Positions 1-8,316 of a stretch of DNA of 64,000 nucleotides are shown in pieces. How positions within the stretch are numbered: the first letter of the stretch is position 1; the number at the start of each line of letters is the position of its first letter. The DNA lies in NCBI RefSeq assembly GCF_038738535.1, contig NZ_CP046128.1:1302001-1366000 (forward strand). Direction: 5' to 3'. The notes below the pieces were generated by a model. That model made no database searches, was not told the origin of the DNA, and worked only from the letters and a program-made list of their open reading frames with translations. The translations under genes and the position numbers were made by a program. This DNA is from Bacillus pumilus (lineage in GTDB: Bacteria; Bacillota; Bacilli; Bacillales; Bacillaceae).

Positions 1-1
1 G

Positions 2-724
2 GAAACAGCCGTTCAAATTATTTTAAGAGATATATCGGAACGTAAGCAGACAGAAGAGCTCATGCTCCGATCTGAAAAATTATCGATCGCAGGTCAATTG
101 GCAGCTGGCATTGCACATGAAATCAGGAACCCATTGACCGCTATCAAAGGCTTTTTGCAGCTCATTAAACCGAAAACAAAAGATCGCGATCAATATTTCG
201 AGATTGTTTTCTCTGAGCTGAGCCGGATAGAGATTATATTAAGCGAGTTGCTCATGCTGGCAAAACCGCAGCAAACGGCATCGATGCAGACACTTGATTT
301 GAAAAAAATCATCAGCGAAGTCACGGCTCTATTAGAGACACAAGCGAACTTAAATGGTATTTTAATGAACACAAGTGAGATAGAAGAGGATCTCCTGATG
401 AACGGGGATCAAAATCAGCTCAAGCAGGTGTTTATCAATTTAATCAAAAATGCCGTCGAATCCATGCCGGACGGAGGTAAGGTTGACATTACGGCCAAAG
501 CAGAAAGAGATGGGATTCTCGTTACCATTCGTGATGAAGGGGTCGGCATTCCTGAATCGGTCATGAAGCGAATAGGAGAGCCCTTTTTAACGACAAAGGA
601 AAAAGGCACTGGACTTGGCCTCATGGTGACATTTAATATTTTAGAAAATCACAACGGGACGATCCGTGTGGATAGTCATCCCGAAAAGGGCACCGTATTT
701 CACATCATGTTTCCTGCAAAATAA
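2..724 (+). CDS. kinA: Sporulation sensor histidine kinase KinA, C-terminal part
   Basis: The reading frame is open from base 2, so the window cuts the gene and only about 240 C-terminal residues are visible. They hold the complete kinase core: an H-box (HEIRNPLTAIKGF) with the phospho-accepting histidine, an N-box (NLIKNAVESMPDGG), and the ATP-lid glycine motifs GVGIP and GTGLGL. KinA autophosphorylates and feeds the Spo0F-Spo0B-Spo0A phosphorelay that starts sporulation. The name rests on the neighbours (patA and cheV follow, as in B. subtilis), because the core alone would also fit KinC or KinE. The sensing PAS domains lie outside the window. A hairpin terminator follows the stop directly. 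Confidence 0.9.
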   Translation, partial: ETAVQIILRDISERKQTEELMLRSEKLSIAGQLAAGIAHEIRNPLTAIKGFLQLIKPKTKDRDQYFEIVFSELSRIEIILSELLMLAKPQQTASMQTLDLKKIISEVTALLETQANLNGILMNTSEIEEDLLMNGDQNQLKQVFINLIKNAVESMPDGGKVDITAKAERDGILVTIRDEGVGIPESVMKRIGEPFLTTKEKGTGLGLMVTFNILENHNGTIRVDSHPEKGTVFHIMFPAK

Positions 725-750
725 AAACAACGGCAAGAGAGCCGTTGTTT
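725..750. terminator. Bidirectional terminator between kinA and patA
   Basis: Arms AAACAACGGC and GCCGTTGTTT pair perfectly over ten bases around a six-base loop. A-rich and T-rich ends lie on both sides, so the hairpin can serve the convergent genes kinA and patA. Confidence 0.85.
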
Positions 751-1919
751 CAGTCTGTGAAATGAATGGAACGTTTTTCAAGGACGAATTGTTCTAGGCG
801 GTCAAGTCCTTCTTTCAGTGTTTCAAGTGAATAAGCATAGGACAGACGCACATACCCTTCGCCGAGTGGAGAGAAAGCAGACCCTGGTACAACCGCAAGT
901 CTTGTACTTTCTAACAGCTCCATACAAAAATCAAAGGAACTCATCCCAAACGATTCAATGGATGGAAAAATATAAAAAGCGCCAGAAGGCTTAATGACCG
1001 GAAGCCCCATTGAAATGAGCCGATCATATACATAATCGAGTCTTTTCTTATATTGCTCTCTCATGATGAGTGCATCATCCACACCATTTGTCACAGCTTC
1101 AAGTGCCGCCTTTTGTGAGACAGCCGAGGCACAAGACACGTTATATTGATGTACTTTTAATACATGTTTAGCAATTGGAGCTGAAGCAAATAAAAAGCCA
1201 ATTCTCCAACCGGTCATGCTATGAGATTTAGACAGTCCGTTAATCACAATGGTCTGTTCCTTTAAGAAAGAGGCAATTGAATGATGCGGCCGGTCAAATG
1301 TCAGCTCGCTATAGATTTCGTCTGATAAAATAAAGATGTCTTTTCCTTCAAGGAGCTGGGCAATCTCTTTCAATTCTTCTTCCGAAAGCGTGACACCAGT
1401 TGGATTCGAAGGATAAGGAAGTACAACACACTTTGTCTTTTCCGTTAATGCATCCTCAATCAGTTTGGCATTTAATTTAAAGCCAGCATTCGTTGTGTCG
1501 ATATGTACGGGCTTCCCGCCGCACATTCGAATGATCGGTTCATAGCCAGGGTAGACAGGTCCAGGTAAAATGACCTCGTCACCCTCTGACAAAATGGTTC
1601 GAAACGCAGCATCAATCGCTTGACTTGCACCTGTCGTCACAATGATTTCTGACTCTGCATCATAATCAAGATTGACTTTCTTCTTGATGTAGTGCTGGAT
1701 CGCTTGTCTTAGCTCTAGGAAACCAGCATTATGAGTGTACGAGGTGAAATTCTCGTCAATGGCTGCTTTGGCAGCTGTTTTGACATGATGCGGCGTATAA
1801 AAATCGGGCTGGCCTATCGTCAAAGAAACGACATCCTCATATGACGATACGAGATTTGAAAATGTTCGAATGCCTGAAATTTCAATATCCTTTACTCTTG
1901 GATTCAGCAAATGCTCCAT
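750..1919 (-). CDS. patA: Aminotransferase A (PLP-dependent, class I)
   Basis: A 389-residue class I/II aminotransferase. SYTHNAGFLELRQAI near residue 80, the cofactor-site YPSNPTG near 170, SDEIYSEL near 200 and the PLP-lysine motif NGLSKSHSMTGWRIG near 230 are all in place, so the enzyme looks intact. Enzymes of this group move amino groups onto 2-oxo acids; PatA is thought to act on N-acetyl-diaminopimelate or aromatic substrates. The ATG follows AAGGTGATGAGA, a good ribosome-binding site. It converges on kinA with a shared terminator, as in B. subtilis. The exact substrate cannot be read from sequence. Confidence 0.9.
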   Translation of the reverse strand: MEHLLNPRVKDIEISGIRTFSNLVSSYEDVVSLTIGQPDFYTPHHVKTAAKAAIDENFTSYTHNAGFLELRQAIQHYIKKKVNLDYDAESEIIVTTGASQAIDAAFRTILSEGDEVILPGPVYPGYEPIIRMCGGKPVHIDTTNAGFKLNAKLIEDALTEKTKCVVLPYPSNPTGVTLSEEELKEIAQLLEGKDIFILSDEIYSELTFDRPHHSIASFLKEQTIVINGLSKSHSMTGWRIGFLFASAPIAKHVLKVHQYNVSCASAVSQKAALEAVTNGVDDALIMREQYKKRLDYVYDRLISMGLPVIKPSGAFYIFPSIESFGMSSFDFCMELLESTRLAVVPGSAFSPLGEGYVRLSYAYSLETLKEGLDRLEQFVLEKRSIHFTD

Positions 1920-2211
1920 TTCTCATCACCTTAAAAATTTATGTTTTTATCCTATTTTACCATTCACTGCATAAATGTCACCCGCGAAAGGCACTGGATA
2001 TCATTATCTGTAGTCTATTCTCCTATTCATCACAGCATGAGTGATATATTGAAGAAAGAGCAACATTTATTATAGCGTAACCTCACTAGAAAATACAGGC
2101 TGCGGTGAACAGGATTAGAAAACGTCACAACTGTGTAAACTGAAAGAACGTGAGAATCAGGTCATGGGAATTGCTTTTATAGACATACGATCTCCTAAAG
2201 GAGGACGATAG

Positions 2212-3096
2212 ATGGAACAATCAGCGAAGACATCGAAAATCGCGTTTCTATCCGTGATGAGTAACACATTTGTTGTCATCTTAAAAATCATTGTGGGGCT
2301 GTTGACTGGATCTGTTGCGGTTTTATCAGAAGCCATTCATTCTTTTCTCGATTTAATGGCATCTTTTATTGCATTTATCTCTGTTCGTATTTCAAGAAAG
2401 CCAGCAGATTCTAAACATCCTTATGGACATGGAAAAGTCGAAAATATTTCAGGAACGATTGAGACCTTGCTGATTTTCGTTGCCGGCATTTGGATCATAT
2501 ACGAATGTGTTCACAAATTAATGCACCCAGAGCCAGTCAAGCTGCCTGTGCTTGGCATTGTGGTGATGCTGATAGGCGCGCTCATCAATTTTATAGTATC
2601 GAAGGTTGTGAACAAAGAGGCGGAGCGAGTGCATTCTGTTGCCATGAAATCGAATGCATTGCACCTGTTAACAGATGTGTATACGTCACTAGGGGTCGCA
2701 TTCAGTTTATTGCTTGTAGCATTAACCGATTGGTATTTCTTAGATCCGATCATTGGAATGATACTCGCTCTCTTTATTATGCGTGAAGCATTTAAACTCA
2801 TGAAAGAAGCCTTCCCGCCGCTTGTAGACGCCCGGCTAACACCCGAGGAAGAACAATCGATAGAAGCAATCATTCAAGGATTCAGTCAAGAGTTCATCGA
2901 ATATCATGACTTTCGAACAAGACGATCCGGTGCAGAGGAATATATTGATTTCCATTTGATTGTAGATGGCAAGACAACGATTGAAGATGTTCACCAATTA
3001 TGTGATCGAATTGAAGAGAAGATTCAGCAAGAATTTCCGCATGCACAAATCTTTATTCATGTAGAGCCTGAAAGTGAAAGAACATCACAAACGTAA
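2212..3096 (+). CDS. Cation diffusion facilitator (metal efflux) protein
   Basis: A 294-residue CDF transporter with about six membrane segments. It shows the family signature SGSVAVLSEAIHSFLDLMASF near residues 30-50, the HPYGHGK motif near 70, and a second metal-site helix (SNALHLLTDVYTSLG) near 150. The last 80 residues form the cytoplasmic metal-binding domain and end in a histidine-containing stretch. Such proteins exchange Mn, Zn, Fe or Co for protons. It resembles the MneP/MneS manganese exporters of B. subtilis, but the metal cannot be assigned here. The ATG follows AAAGGAGGACGATAG. It stands alone between patA and a small reverse gene and is absent from this place in B. subtilis as I remember it. 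Confidence 0.88.
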   Translation: MEQSAKTSKIAFLSVMSNTFVVILKIIVGLLTGSVAVLSEAIHSFLDLMASFIAFISVRISRKPADSKHPYGHGKVENISGTIETLLIFVAGIWIIYECVHKLMHPEPVKLPVLGIVVMLIGALINFIVSKVVNKEAERVHSVAMKSNALHLLTDVYTSLGVAFSLLLVALTDWYFLDPIIGMILALFIMREAFKLMKEAFPPLVDARLTPEEEQSIEAIIQGFSQEFIEYHDFRTRRSGAEEYIDFHLIVDGKTTIEDVHQLCDRIEEKIQQEFPHAQIFIHVEPESERTSQT

Positions 3097-3136
3097 AAAA
3101 GGCGATCAACCAACTTAGGTTGTATCGCCTTTTTTA
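3095..3136. terminator. Bidirectional terminator after the CDF gene
   Basis: Arms AAAAAAGGCGAT and ATCGCCTTTTTT pair over twelve bases, with a second short pairing (CAACC with GGTTG) inside the loop. It can end both the CDF gene and the small reverse gene that begins its stop region at 3158. Confidence 0.9.
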
Positions 3137-3157
3137 CGCTTCATCTATGAAATGAAA

Positions 3158-3313
3158 TCAATATCCATAAGCAGTATCGTAATCTTCATACCAAGAGATA
3201 TAAGCTGCGTCATCATTTGACAAATCATGCTTCATGTCCAAAAAATCAGCTTCGCAAATATCTTCAATTACAGTTATTTCGTTGTTCTTTAATAGTACGA
3301 CAGTTCCCATCAT
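3158..3313 (-). CDS. Small acidic protein of unknown function (51 aa)
   Basis: Reading the reverse strand from ATG 3313, or the adjacent ATG 3310, gives 51 residues beginning MMGTVVLLKNNEITVIEDIC and ending DYDTAYGY. GAAAGGTG lies seven bases before the start as a ribosome-binding site, and a strong terminator follows the stop. The protein is acidic (many Asp and Glu), tyrosine-rich toward the end, has one Cys and no membrane segment. I do not recognise a family. Translation signals on both ends and non-random composition support a real gene. Confidence 0.6.
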   Translation of the reverse strand: MMGTVVLLKNNEITVIEDICEADFLDMKHDLSNDDAAYISWYEDYDTAYGY

Positions 3314-3528
3314 GAACACCTTTCTTTAAAAAATCCTTGACTATTGTACCATGTGAAGAGCGGTTGTCAACAGCAGAATGGAAACAAGACGAAAATATCA
3401 CAAAATGTTAAAAAATCAGGAGGTAAAAGAACTAGAAGTGCCATGATTTTCACAAATTTTCAGTATTTATTCACATAAAACATTAAGAACAAACTGATCT
3501 AAAATATATGTAAAAGTTAACAGCTCCA

Positions 3529-3557
3529 TTGATCTTACTATATTCATAAGATATAAT
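3529..3557 (+). promoter_or_regulatory. SigA-type promoter for the RDD gene
   Basis: TTGATC (3529-3534) and TATAAT (3552-3557) are separated by 17 bases. This puts transcription start near 3565, about 45 bases before the RDD-protein ATG. Nothing else is seen in the 298-bp gap from 3314 to 3611. Confidence 0.6.
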
Positions 3558-3611
3558 AACGAATGATTATAAGAAATTTATAGAAAACATACATAATAAA
3601 GGAGAAATAGG

Positions 3612-4151
3612 ATGGAAACAAACATAACAGAACCACACATTCAAGAAAAGAAGCATCCTGAGCTAGCAGGCGTGGGCTACCGCTTTCTTGCCCACCTTTT
3701 GGACGGCGTCATTATCAGTGTTCCTTATGCCTTCATCATGTTTATTTTGTTCACACTCTTTTTTGTCTCAAGCCCAGAGGCAGCATTTATGCTAGAGGAT
3801 GACAGCTATTACTATTCCACAACCGTCATGACGGATGAAGAATGGGCTGTCATTATGGGACTTATCTTTTTCTACGTAGCATCGATCTTAATCGGTATCG
3901 TGTTGACATGGCTTTATTACGCTATTATGGAAGCATCAAAACTGCAAGGAACTCTTGGTAAGATGGCTCTTGGGATCAAAGTGACAAAAGTAACGGGCGA
4001 AAAAATAACATTCGGACGAGCAACTGGCCGCTTTTTTGCAAAAGTCTTTTTGTCTCCAATCTTATGTATTGGGTACATCATTGCCTTTTTCACAGAGAAA
4101 AAACAAGCGCTTCACGATTTAATTGCAAGTACGATTGTTGTGAAGAAATAA
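3612..4151 (+). CDS. RDD-family membrane protein
   Basis: A 179-residue protein of the RDD family. The Arg and Asp family residues lie in YRFLAHLLDGVI near residues 23-34, and three hydrophobic segments are visible (about 33-55, 80-105 and 135-155). The conserved GTLGKMALGIKVTKVTGEKITFGRATGRF block sits before the third segment. Some RDD proteins have been linked to sodium-proton exchange, but most have no known role. The start has AAAGGAGAAATAGG six bases upstream, and a terminator follows. It is a single-gene unit within the accessory block between patA and cheV. Confidence 0.8.
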   Translation: METNITEPHIQEKKHPELAGVGYRFLAHLLDGVIISVPYAFIMFILFTLFFVSSPEAAFMLEDDSYYYSTTVMTDEEWAVIMGLIFFYVASILIGIVLTWLYYAIMEASKLQGTLGKMALGIKVTKVTGEKITFGRATGRFFAKVFLSPILCIGYIIAFFTEKKQALHDLIASTIVVKK

Positions 4152-4155
4152 AGAA

Positions 4156-4192
4156 AAAAAGCACCTCTGCTCAATAGTAAGGGGTGCTTTTT
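4156..4192 (+). terminator. Terminator after the RDD gene
   Basis: AAAAAGCACC and GGTGCTTTTT form a ten-base stem ending in a T run. Confidence 0.8.
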
Positions 4193-4276
4193 GTATAGAT
4201 TGCTTGTATGGAAGAGGGAAGCATGACATAAAATAGAATGATAGTGAAAAATCAGGCAGGGAAGGGAGACAAACGA

Positions 4277-5587
4277 TTGAGAACAGGAAAAAAGACCATG
4301 CAGAAAAAAGGGGCAGGCTTCGGGTTGTTTTTGACAGCACCCGTTTTGGCCTGGGCATTGTATGACTTTGCAAATACGATATTTTCATCCAATATGATCA
4401 CCATTTTCTTCCCGTTCTACTTGCAGGAAACGATTGGAGACAGTGCGAGAATGGATCAGATCGCCAGTACGTTTATTTCTTATGCAAACGCACTAGCCAG
4501 CATTTTTCTCGTCATTTTTACACCATTATACGGGGTTCTGATCGATCGTACAGGAAAAAAGAAGCGCTACATCACAGTGTTTACTTTAATATGTATATCT
4601 TGTACGTTTTTGATGGGGATCTTTGCTGGAATTGATTTCTCAAGCGAATGGTTTGGGCTGCCTGTCTCCTTATTAGTAGTGGTCACCTTGTTTGTGATCG
4701 CAAAATTTTTCTATCACTCGAGCCTAGTGTTTTATGACACCATTCTGCCCGATCTTGGGACAAAGGATGAAATACCGCTTATTTCTGGGTTTGGCATTGC
4801 CGTTGGTTATTTAGGGACACTTGTCGGTCTCTCAGTTTATTTACTTGTTGGCAATGACCAATTTCATGAAGCATTTATTCCGACAGCGCTTTTATTCTTT
4901 CTCTTTTTCCTGCCCTTTCTCTTTTTTGTAAAAGACCCTCATCCGCTGCCGCAGCAAGAGAAAAAGGCGTCATTTTTCAGCGGGTATAAAGAAATTATTC
5001 GCACGTTTAAAGAGATGAAGCAATACAAGCCGGCTTTTATCTTTATGATTGCTTTCTTTTTTATGAATGATGCCTTACAGACAGCGATTGCGATGATGGC
5101 TGTTTATGCCAAAATCATCATTGGCTTTACCGCTGGGCAATTTATTCTGCTTTATCTGGTGTCGACCATTTCAAGTATCATTGGCTCCTTTCTATTTGGA
5201 TATATCACAAAGGCGATTGGGGCAAAGCGCTCGATTACAGTCGTGTATGTGATTTTGATCGTGGCCCTGATTTTGGCTGTGACAGCCACAACGGAATGGG
5301 TTTTCTGGGTGGCCGGCAGTTTATTCGGAATTTCACTCGGCGCAAGCTGGGGGGCATCACGAATATTGATAATTGAGCTGACACCTAAGGAAAAGAGAGG
5401 ACAGTTCTTTGGTCTCTTTGCATTCTCAGGGAAGGTGTCTTCCATTATTGGACCCATCATTTATGGCTCAGTCACTCTGCTGTTTGCAGAGCACGGAAAT
5501 CTCGCAAGCCGTCTTGCACTAGGGTCTTTACTCATTCTTGCAGCGATAGGACTTGTGATTCATCAATTCGTACGAGAGAAAGCGTAA
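4277..5587 (+). CDS. MFS transporter of the UMF1/Atg22-like family
   Basis: About 436 residues with twelve hydrophobic segments and the N-terminal family signature [27 protein letters not shown] is typical of the UMF1/Atg22 branch of the major facilitator superfamily (B. subtilis YxiO-like). [12 protein letters not shown] is the usual loop 2-3 motif. Members may export amino acids or metabolites; the substrate here is unknown. I chose the TTG at 4277 because GAAGGGAG lies eight bases before it. An upstream in-frame ATG (4238) and a downstream one (4298) have poorer sites. It completes the accessory cluster before cheV. Confidence 0.8.
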   Translation: MRTGKKTMQKKGAGFGLFLTAPVLAWALYDFANTIFSSNMITIFFPFYLQETIGDSARMDQIASTFISYANALASIFLVIFTPLYGVLIDRTGKKKRYITVFTLICISCTFLMGIFAGIDFSSEWFGLPVSLLVVVTLFVIAKFFYHSSLVFYDTILPDLGTKDEIPLISGFGIAVGYLGTLVGLSVYLLVGNDQFHEAFIPTALLFFLFFLPFLFFVKDPHPLPQQEKKASFFSGYKEIIRTFKEMKQYKPAFIFMIAFFFMNDALQTAIAMMAVYAKIIIGFTAGQFILLYLVSTISSIIGSFLFGYITKAIGAKRSITVVYVILIVALILAVTATTEWVFWVAGSLFGISLGASWGASRILIIELTPKEKRGQFFGLFAFSGKVSSIIGPIIYGSVTLLFAEHGNLASRLALGSLLILAAIGLVIHQFVREKA

Positions 5588-5594
5588 AGAAACG

Positions 5595-5621
5595 TCAACT
5601 TTTTACCTATGCTGCCGATAT
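5595..5621 (+). promoter_or_regulatory. SigD (flagellar/chemotaxis) promoter of cheV
   Basis: TCAA (5595-5598), 15 bases, then GCCGATAT (5614-5621). The -10 element is an exact match to the SigD consensus GCCGATAT and the -35 matches TAAA at three of four bases. This fits motility-linked expression of cheV. Confidence 0.85.
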
Positions 5622-5660
5622 AAAAAGTACAATCTTATATTGAAGAATAGAGGGATTTCC

Positions 5661-6569
5661 GTGGCTTTAAACAAACAAGAAATTTTACTTGACTCTGGTA
5701 CCAATGAATTGGAAATTGTGAAGTTTGAAATTGGTTCAAATCAATTTGGCATTAACGTCATGAAAGTAAGAGAAATCATTCAGCCGGTTGAGGTGACGGT
5801 TGTACCGCACTCTCATCAAGATGTAGAAGGGATGATTAGTTTACGAGGCGAGATTTTACCAGTCATCAATCTATTTTCCTTTTTTAATGTCGAGTCAGAT
5901 CAGTCAGAACAAGAGAAATATATTGTGACTGAATTCAACCAACGGAAATTTGTGTTCCATACAGGAACGGTATCACAAATTCACCGCGTCAGCTGGGAAG
6001 AAATTGAAAAGCCAACTGCACTCAATCAAGGGATGGACCGTCATTTAACGGGCATCATTAAGCTGGATGAAAAAATGATTTTCCTTCCAGATTATGAGAA
6101 AATCATTTATGATATTGAATCCGCTTCTGGAGTAGAAACGTATCATATGTTTGACGGTGAGAAAGACGAGAGAAGAACAGGGAAGAAGCTTTATGTCGTT
6201 GAAGACTCTCCGCTTCTCATGCGTTTATTAACAAATGAATTAACCGAAGCAGGCTATAAAAACATTGTGACCTTTGAAGATGGCAAACAGGCATATGACC
6301 ACGTCATGGACCTTGTCAGCAAAGGAATCAGTGTGACAGAAGAAATTGATATGATTATTACGGATATTGAAATGCCAAAAATGGATGGTCACCGATTAAC
6401 GAAACTGTTGAAGGAAAATCCTTTAACGAGTTCCATTCCGATTCTCATCTTCTCTTCGTTAATCACTGAAGATTTGCGGCATAAAGGGGAAACAATCGGT
6501 GCAGATGATCAAATTAGTAAACCAGAAATTCATCAGCTGATTGAAAAAGTCGATCACTTTATTATCTAA
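5661..6569 (+). CDS. cheV: Chemotaxis coupling protein CheV (CheW plus receiver)
   Basis: A two-domain protein of 302 residues. Residues 15-155 are CheW-like ([33 protein letters not shown]). From about residue 180 there is a response-regulator receiver domain with the phospho-acceptor in [16 protein letters not shown] and the conserved Lys in the DDQISKPEI segment. It couples chemoreceptors to CheA and helps adaptation when phosphorylated. The GTG at 5661 is chosen because AGAGGGATTTCC precedes it and the length then fits the family; an ATG at 5640 would add seven residues with no site. A SigD promoter lies 40 bases upstream. Confidence 0.95.
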   Translation: MALNKQEILLDSGTNELEIVKFEIGSNQFGINVMKVREIIQPVEVTVVPHSHQDVEGMISLRGEILPVINLFSFFNVESDQSEQEKYIVTEFNQRKFVFHTGTVSQIHRVSWEEIEKPTALNQGMDRHLTGIIKLDEKMIFLPDYEKIIYDIESASGVETYHMFDGEKDERRTGKKLYVVEDSPLLMRLLTNELTEAGYKNIVTFEDGKQAYDHVMDLVSKGISVTEEIDMIITDIEMPKMDGHRLTKLLKENPLTSSIPILIFSSLITEDLRHKGETIGADDQISKPEIHQLIEKVDHFII

Positions 6570-6571
6570 AC

Positions 6572-6600
6572 AAAAAACCACTCGGCATGAGTGGTTTTTT
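6572..6600. terminator. Bidirectional terminator between cheV and ykyB
   Basis: Arms AAAAAACCACTC and GAGTGGTTTTTT form a twelve-base perfect stem between the two convergent genes. Confidence 0.9.
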
Positions 6601-6602
6601 GT

Positions 6603-7064
6603 TTAAAAATAACTTTCCCCGAGTCGTTTGAAGACGGGCTTTGTGTAATGTGATTTTTGTTTTGTGGCGGTAGGTTTTTCTTTTAAACCGACATACGTTT
6701 GAAGTAGTTGCTTTGCTCGGTTTAATGACATATTCGCTTTCGGATTGCGATATGATTGATTTAAATTTCCTAAGTGTGGCAAAAATTCGAAGTCTTCTTT
6801 GGTTGGTGGCAGGTGAAAATAATAATCTCCAATTTCAATCAGCACGTCGGACTGTTGTTGACTATATTTGGGATTGTTAGAGAAATGTAGGCCCACTTTT
6901 CTTCCTTTACCTTCTTGCAATAGTTTTTGCAGCGCACGTTTTTTCAAAAGATAAAGAAACTTGGGATTTGGTGCGGTTTTAGCATGGCGGTTAACGGTAT
7001 AAATGGCTTTTGCGATGTTTTCTGCTGTAGGTTCTATGTCTTTAGTATGAGCATAATCGTCCAT
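6603..7064 (-). CDS. ykyB: YkyB-family protein of unknown function
   Basis: A 153-residue soluble, basic protein matching the YkyB family in order and content: an N-terminal helix (ENIAKAIYTVNRHAKTAPNP), a lysine-rich middle (LYLLKKRALQKLLQEGKGRKVGLHFSNN) and the block YYFHLPPTKEDFEFLPHLGNL. No catalytic motif is visible and no function is established to my knowledge. The ATG has AAAGGAGAGAAAAA before it. Its position after cheV is as in B. subtilis. Confidence 0.85.
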   Translation of the reverse strand: MDDYAHTKDIEPTAENIAKAIYTVNRHAKTAPNPKFLYLLKKRALQKLLQEGKGRKVGLHFSNNPKYSQQQSDVLIEIGDYYFHLPPTKEDFEFLPHLGNLNQSYRNPKANMSLNRAKQLLQTYVGLKEKPTATKQKSHYTKPVFKRLGESYF

Positions 7065-7207
7065 TTTTTCTCTCCTTTGTCTTTCGTCTTCCTGTGCTTA
7101 GTATAAATTATACGTTTTTATTAGTAAATTGCAAATAGAGTTATTGTAAAAGCGATAGGATTCCTAGCTCTCTTATCTACAATAGCCATTCAGGAGGGTT
7201 CTAAAAC

Positions 7208-7351
7208 GTGGTTGAATATAAAAATGGCAGAATGATCAGCAAAGACACAGCATCTATTCACTATGATTTTTCTTCTATCTGTTTCAGGTGGAAAGAATGC
7301 GGCGCATTTCATTTTCTATATGCTAAAGGTGTTGTATATTCATTCTTTTAA
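7208..7351 (+). CDS. Possible 47-residue protein or start of a decayed gene
   Basis: A GTG start ten bases after AGGAGG opens a 47-codon frame (VVEYKNGRMISKDTASIHYD and on, ending VVYSFF). Composition is protein-like, but the stop comes early. The following 270 bases continue with protein-like stretches in other frames (SIVEAALVSNFCIEVRFLKQ, then EGSAAYRAVADLHERYLEEA, then DNVGKSIADGVIGGQRRRD). That pattern is more typical of a gene broken by frameshifts and stops than of a complete small gene. No family is recognised. Confidence 0.35.
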   Translation: MVEYKNGRMISKDTASIHYDFSSICFRWKECGAFHFLYAKGVVYSFF

Positions 7352-7780
7352 GCATAGTTGAAGCTGCATTGGTAAGCAATTTCTGTATTGAAGTCCGTTT
7401 TTTGAAGCAGGATGAGGCTTTGTTGAACTTTCACATAATGAGGAGGTAACTTCTATAAACTTCTTTAATTGAAGGATCTGCAGCATACAGAGCGGTAGCT
7501 GACTTGCACGAGCGATATCTTGAAGAAGCACTTTTTCGATAATGTTGGCAAATCCATTGCTGACGGTGTCATTGGTGGGCAAAGGAGAAGAGACGTTCAT
7601 TGCAAGAAGGGCAGAAGAATTGACTGAATGAAATATATATGAAGTGAACTATTAGTTCATGATAACTACCTATTTTAAATAAATGGGTAGTTTCTCAATT
7701 TGGATTCATTTTTACATATTGCGTCTGAAACTTTACCATATGCCTGACAACATGTCGAACATATGGTTTAACAACATGGT
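7352..7780. other. Gene-poor stretch, probably decayed coding DNA
   Basis: No intact gene is supported. The first 270 bases hold disconnected protein-like frames on the plus strand. Near 7662-7693 lies a hairpin built on AACTACC and GGTAGTT, and at 7735-7767 an eight-base inverted repeat ACCATATG/CATATGGT with a 17-base loop. The latter sits just downstream of the reverse small gene and may help end it. An 86-codon reverse frame at 7340-7600 has no ribosome-binding site and is not accepted. Confidence 0.4.
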
Positions 7781-7996
7781 CTATTTCTTATGACTTGAAT
7801 AAGCGCAATAGAAGCAACCATTAAAATCAGTTTCATTCGTCATTTGTTTAGCTTCATCAATGGCGCTCTCGCCACTCATGTGCAGACCAATCAATTTACG
7901 GCTTGCAGCATCACCTAAAAATGCACAATCTTCTGTATGTACAACATACTGTCCTTGATCATCTTTTGTATGAATAAAATAATAACTTTTTAGCAT
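7781..7996 (-). CDS. Small cysteine-containing protein, possible zinc-ribbon (71 aa)
   Basis: The ATG at 7996 follows GGAGGTGAGGGGT, an excellent ribosome-binding site; the frame also opens 15 bases upstream with a TTG that would lie inside that site. The 71-residue product has an H-x3-C motif (HTEDC near residues 20-24), a helix-like SGESAIDEAKQ segment and a C-terminal C-x2-C (GCFYC). Cys/His pairs around a central helix suggest a small metal-binding fold, seen in several short uncharacterised proteins. No function can be given. It stands alone between ykyB and ykuC. Confidence 0.7.
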   Translation of the reverse strand: MLKSYYFIHTKDDQGQYVVHTEDCAFLGDAASRKLIGLHMSGESAIDEAKQMTNETDFNGCFYCAYSSHKK

Positions 7997-7999
7997 ACC

Positions 8000-8272
8000 C
8001 CTCACCTCCAACCTGACTATCCTACTATAAAACTTCCAAAGATGTAAAGAAATTTTATAAAAATTTTTGCAATTTTATACACGTTCCTGTTTTTTGAAAA
8101 AAAGAAATAAAGGCTAAATAATGAAAGGGATTGATAGAATGGATGTAAGAGGTAAAAGTTAAAAGAGAAGAAAGGATCGATTGAAGGGCATGTTGACTCC
8201 TCTATTGGTTGTTGTTGCTTCAAATAGCTTCAATCAACAGAGTAAATAACGTCGTAGGGCGTTTCAGCTATG
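8000..8272. other. AT-rich gap upstream of the 71-aa gene
   Basis: No supported gene. The reverse 68-codon frame at 8017-8223 is mostly Phe, Ser and Tyr from T-rich DNA and lacks a ribosome-binding site. I see no clear promoter match or repeat. Confidence 0.4.
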
Positions 8273-8307
8273 AAAAAAAGGACTTCCTTTTAAAGAAAGC
8301 CCTTTTT
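8273..8307 (-). terminator. Terminator after ykuC
   Basis: On the reverse strand GAAAAAGGGCTTTC pairs, with a few mismatches, with GGAAGTCCTTTTTTTC just past the ykuC stop. Confidence 0.65.
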
Positions 8308-8316
8308 CCTGTTCAA

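Noticed and set aside
2100-2211. Possible manganese riboswitch before the cation-efflux gene
   Set aside because: The conserved yybP-ykoY core bases are not seen; only a small CTCCT/AGGAG complementarity near the start codon is present.
2511-2873. Reverse frame of 120 codons inside the CDF gene
   Set aside because: The forward CDF frame has full family motifs; the reverse one has none and no ribosome-binding site.
7340-7600. 86-codon reverse frame
   Set aside because: No ribosome-binding site before its start, no recognised family, and it overlaps apparent decayed coding DNA on the other strand.
8017-8223. 68-codon reverse frame rich in Phe and Ser
   Set aside because: Low-complexity product of T-rich DNA with no ribosome-binding site; it would also overlap the leader of the 71-residue gene.
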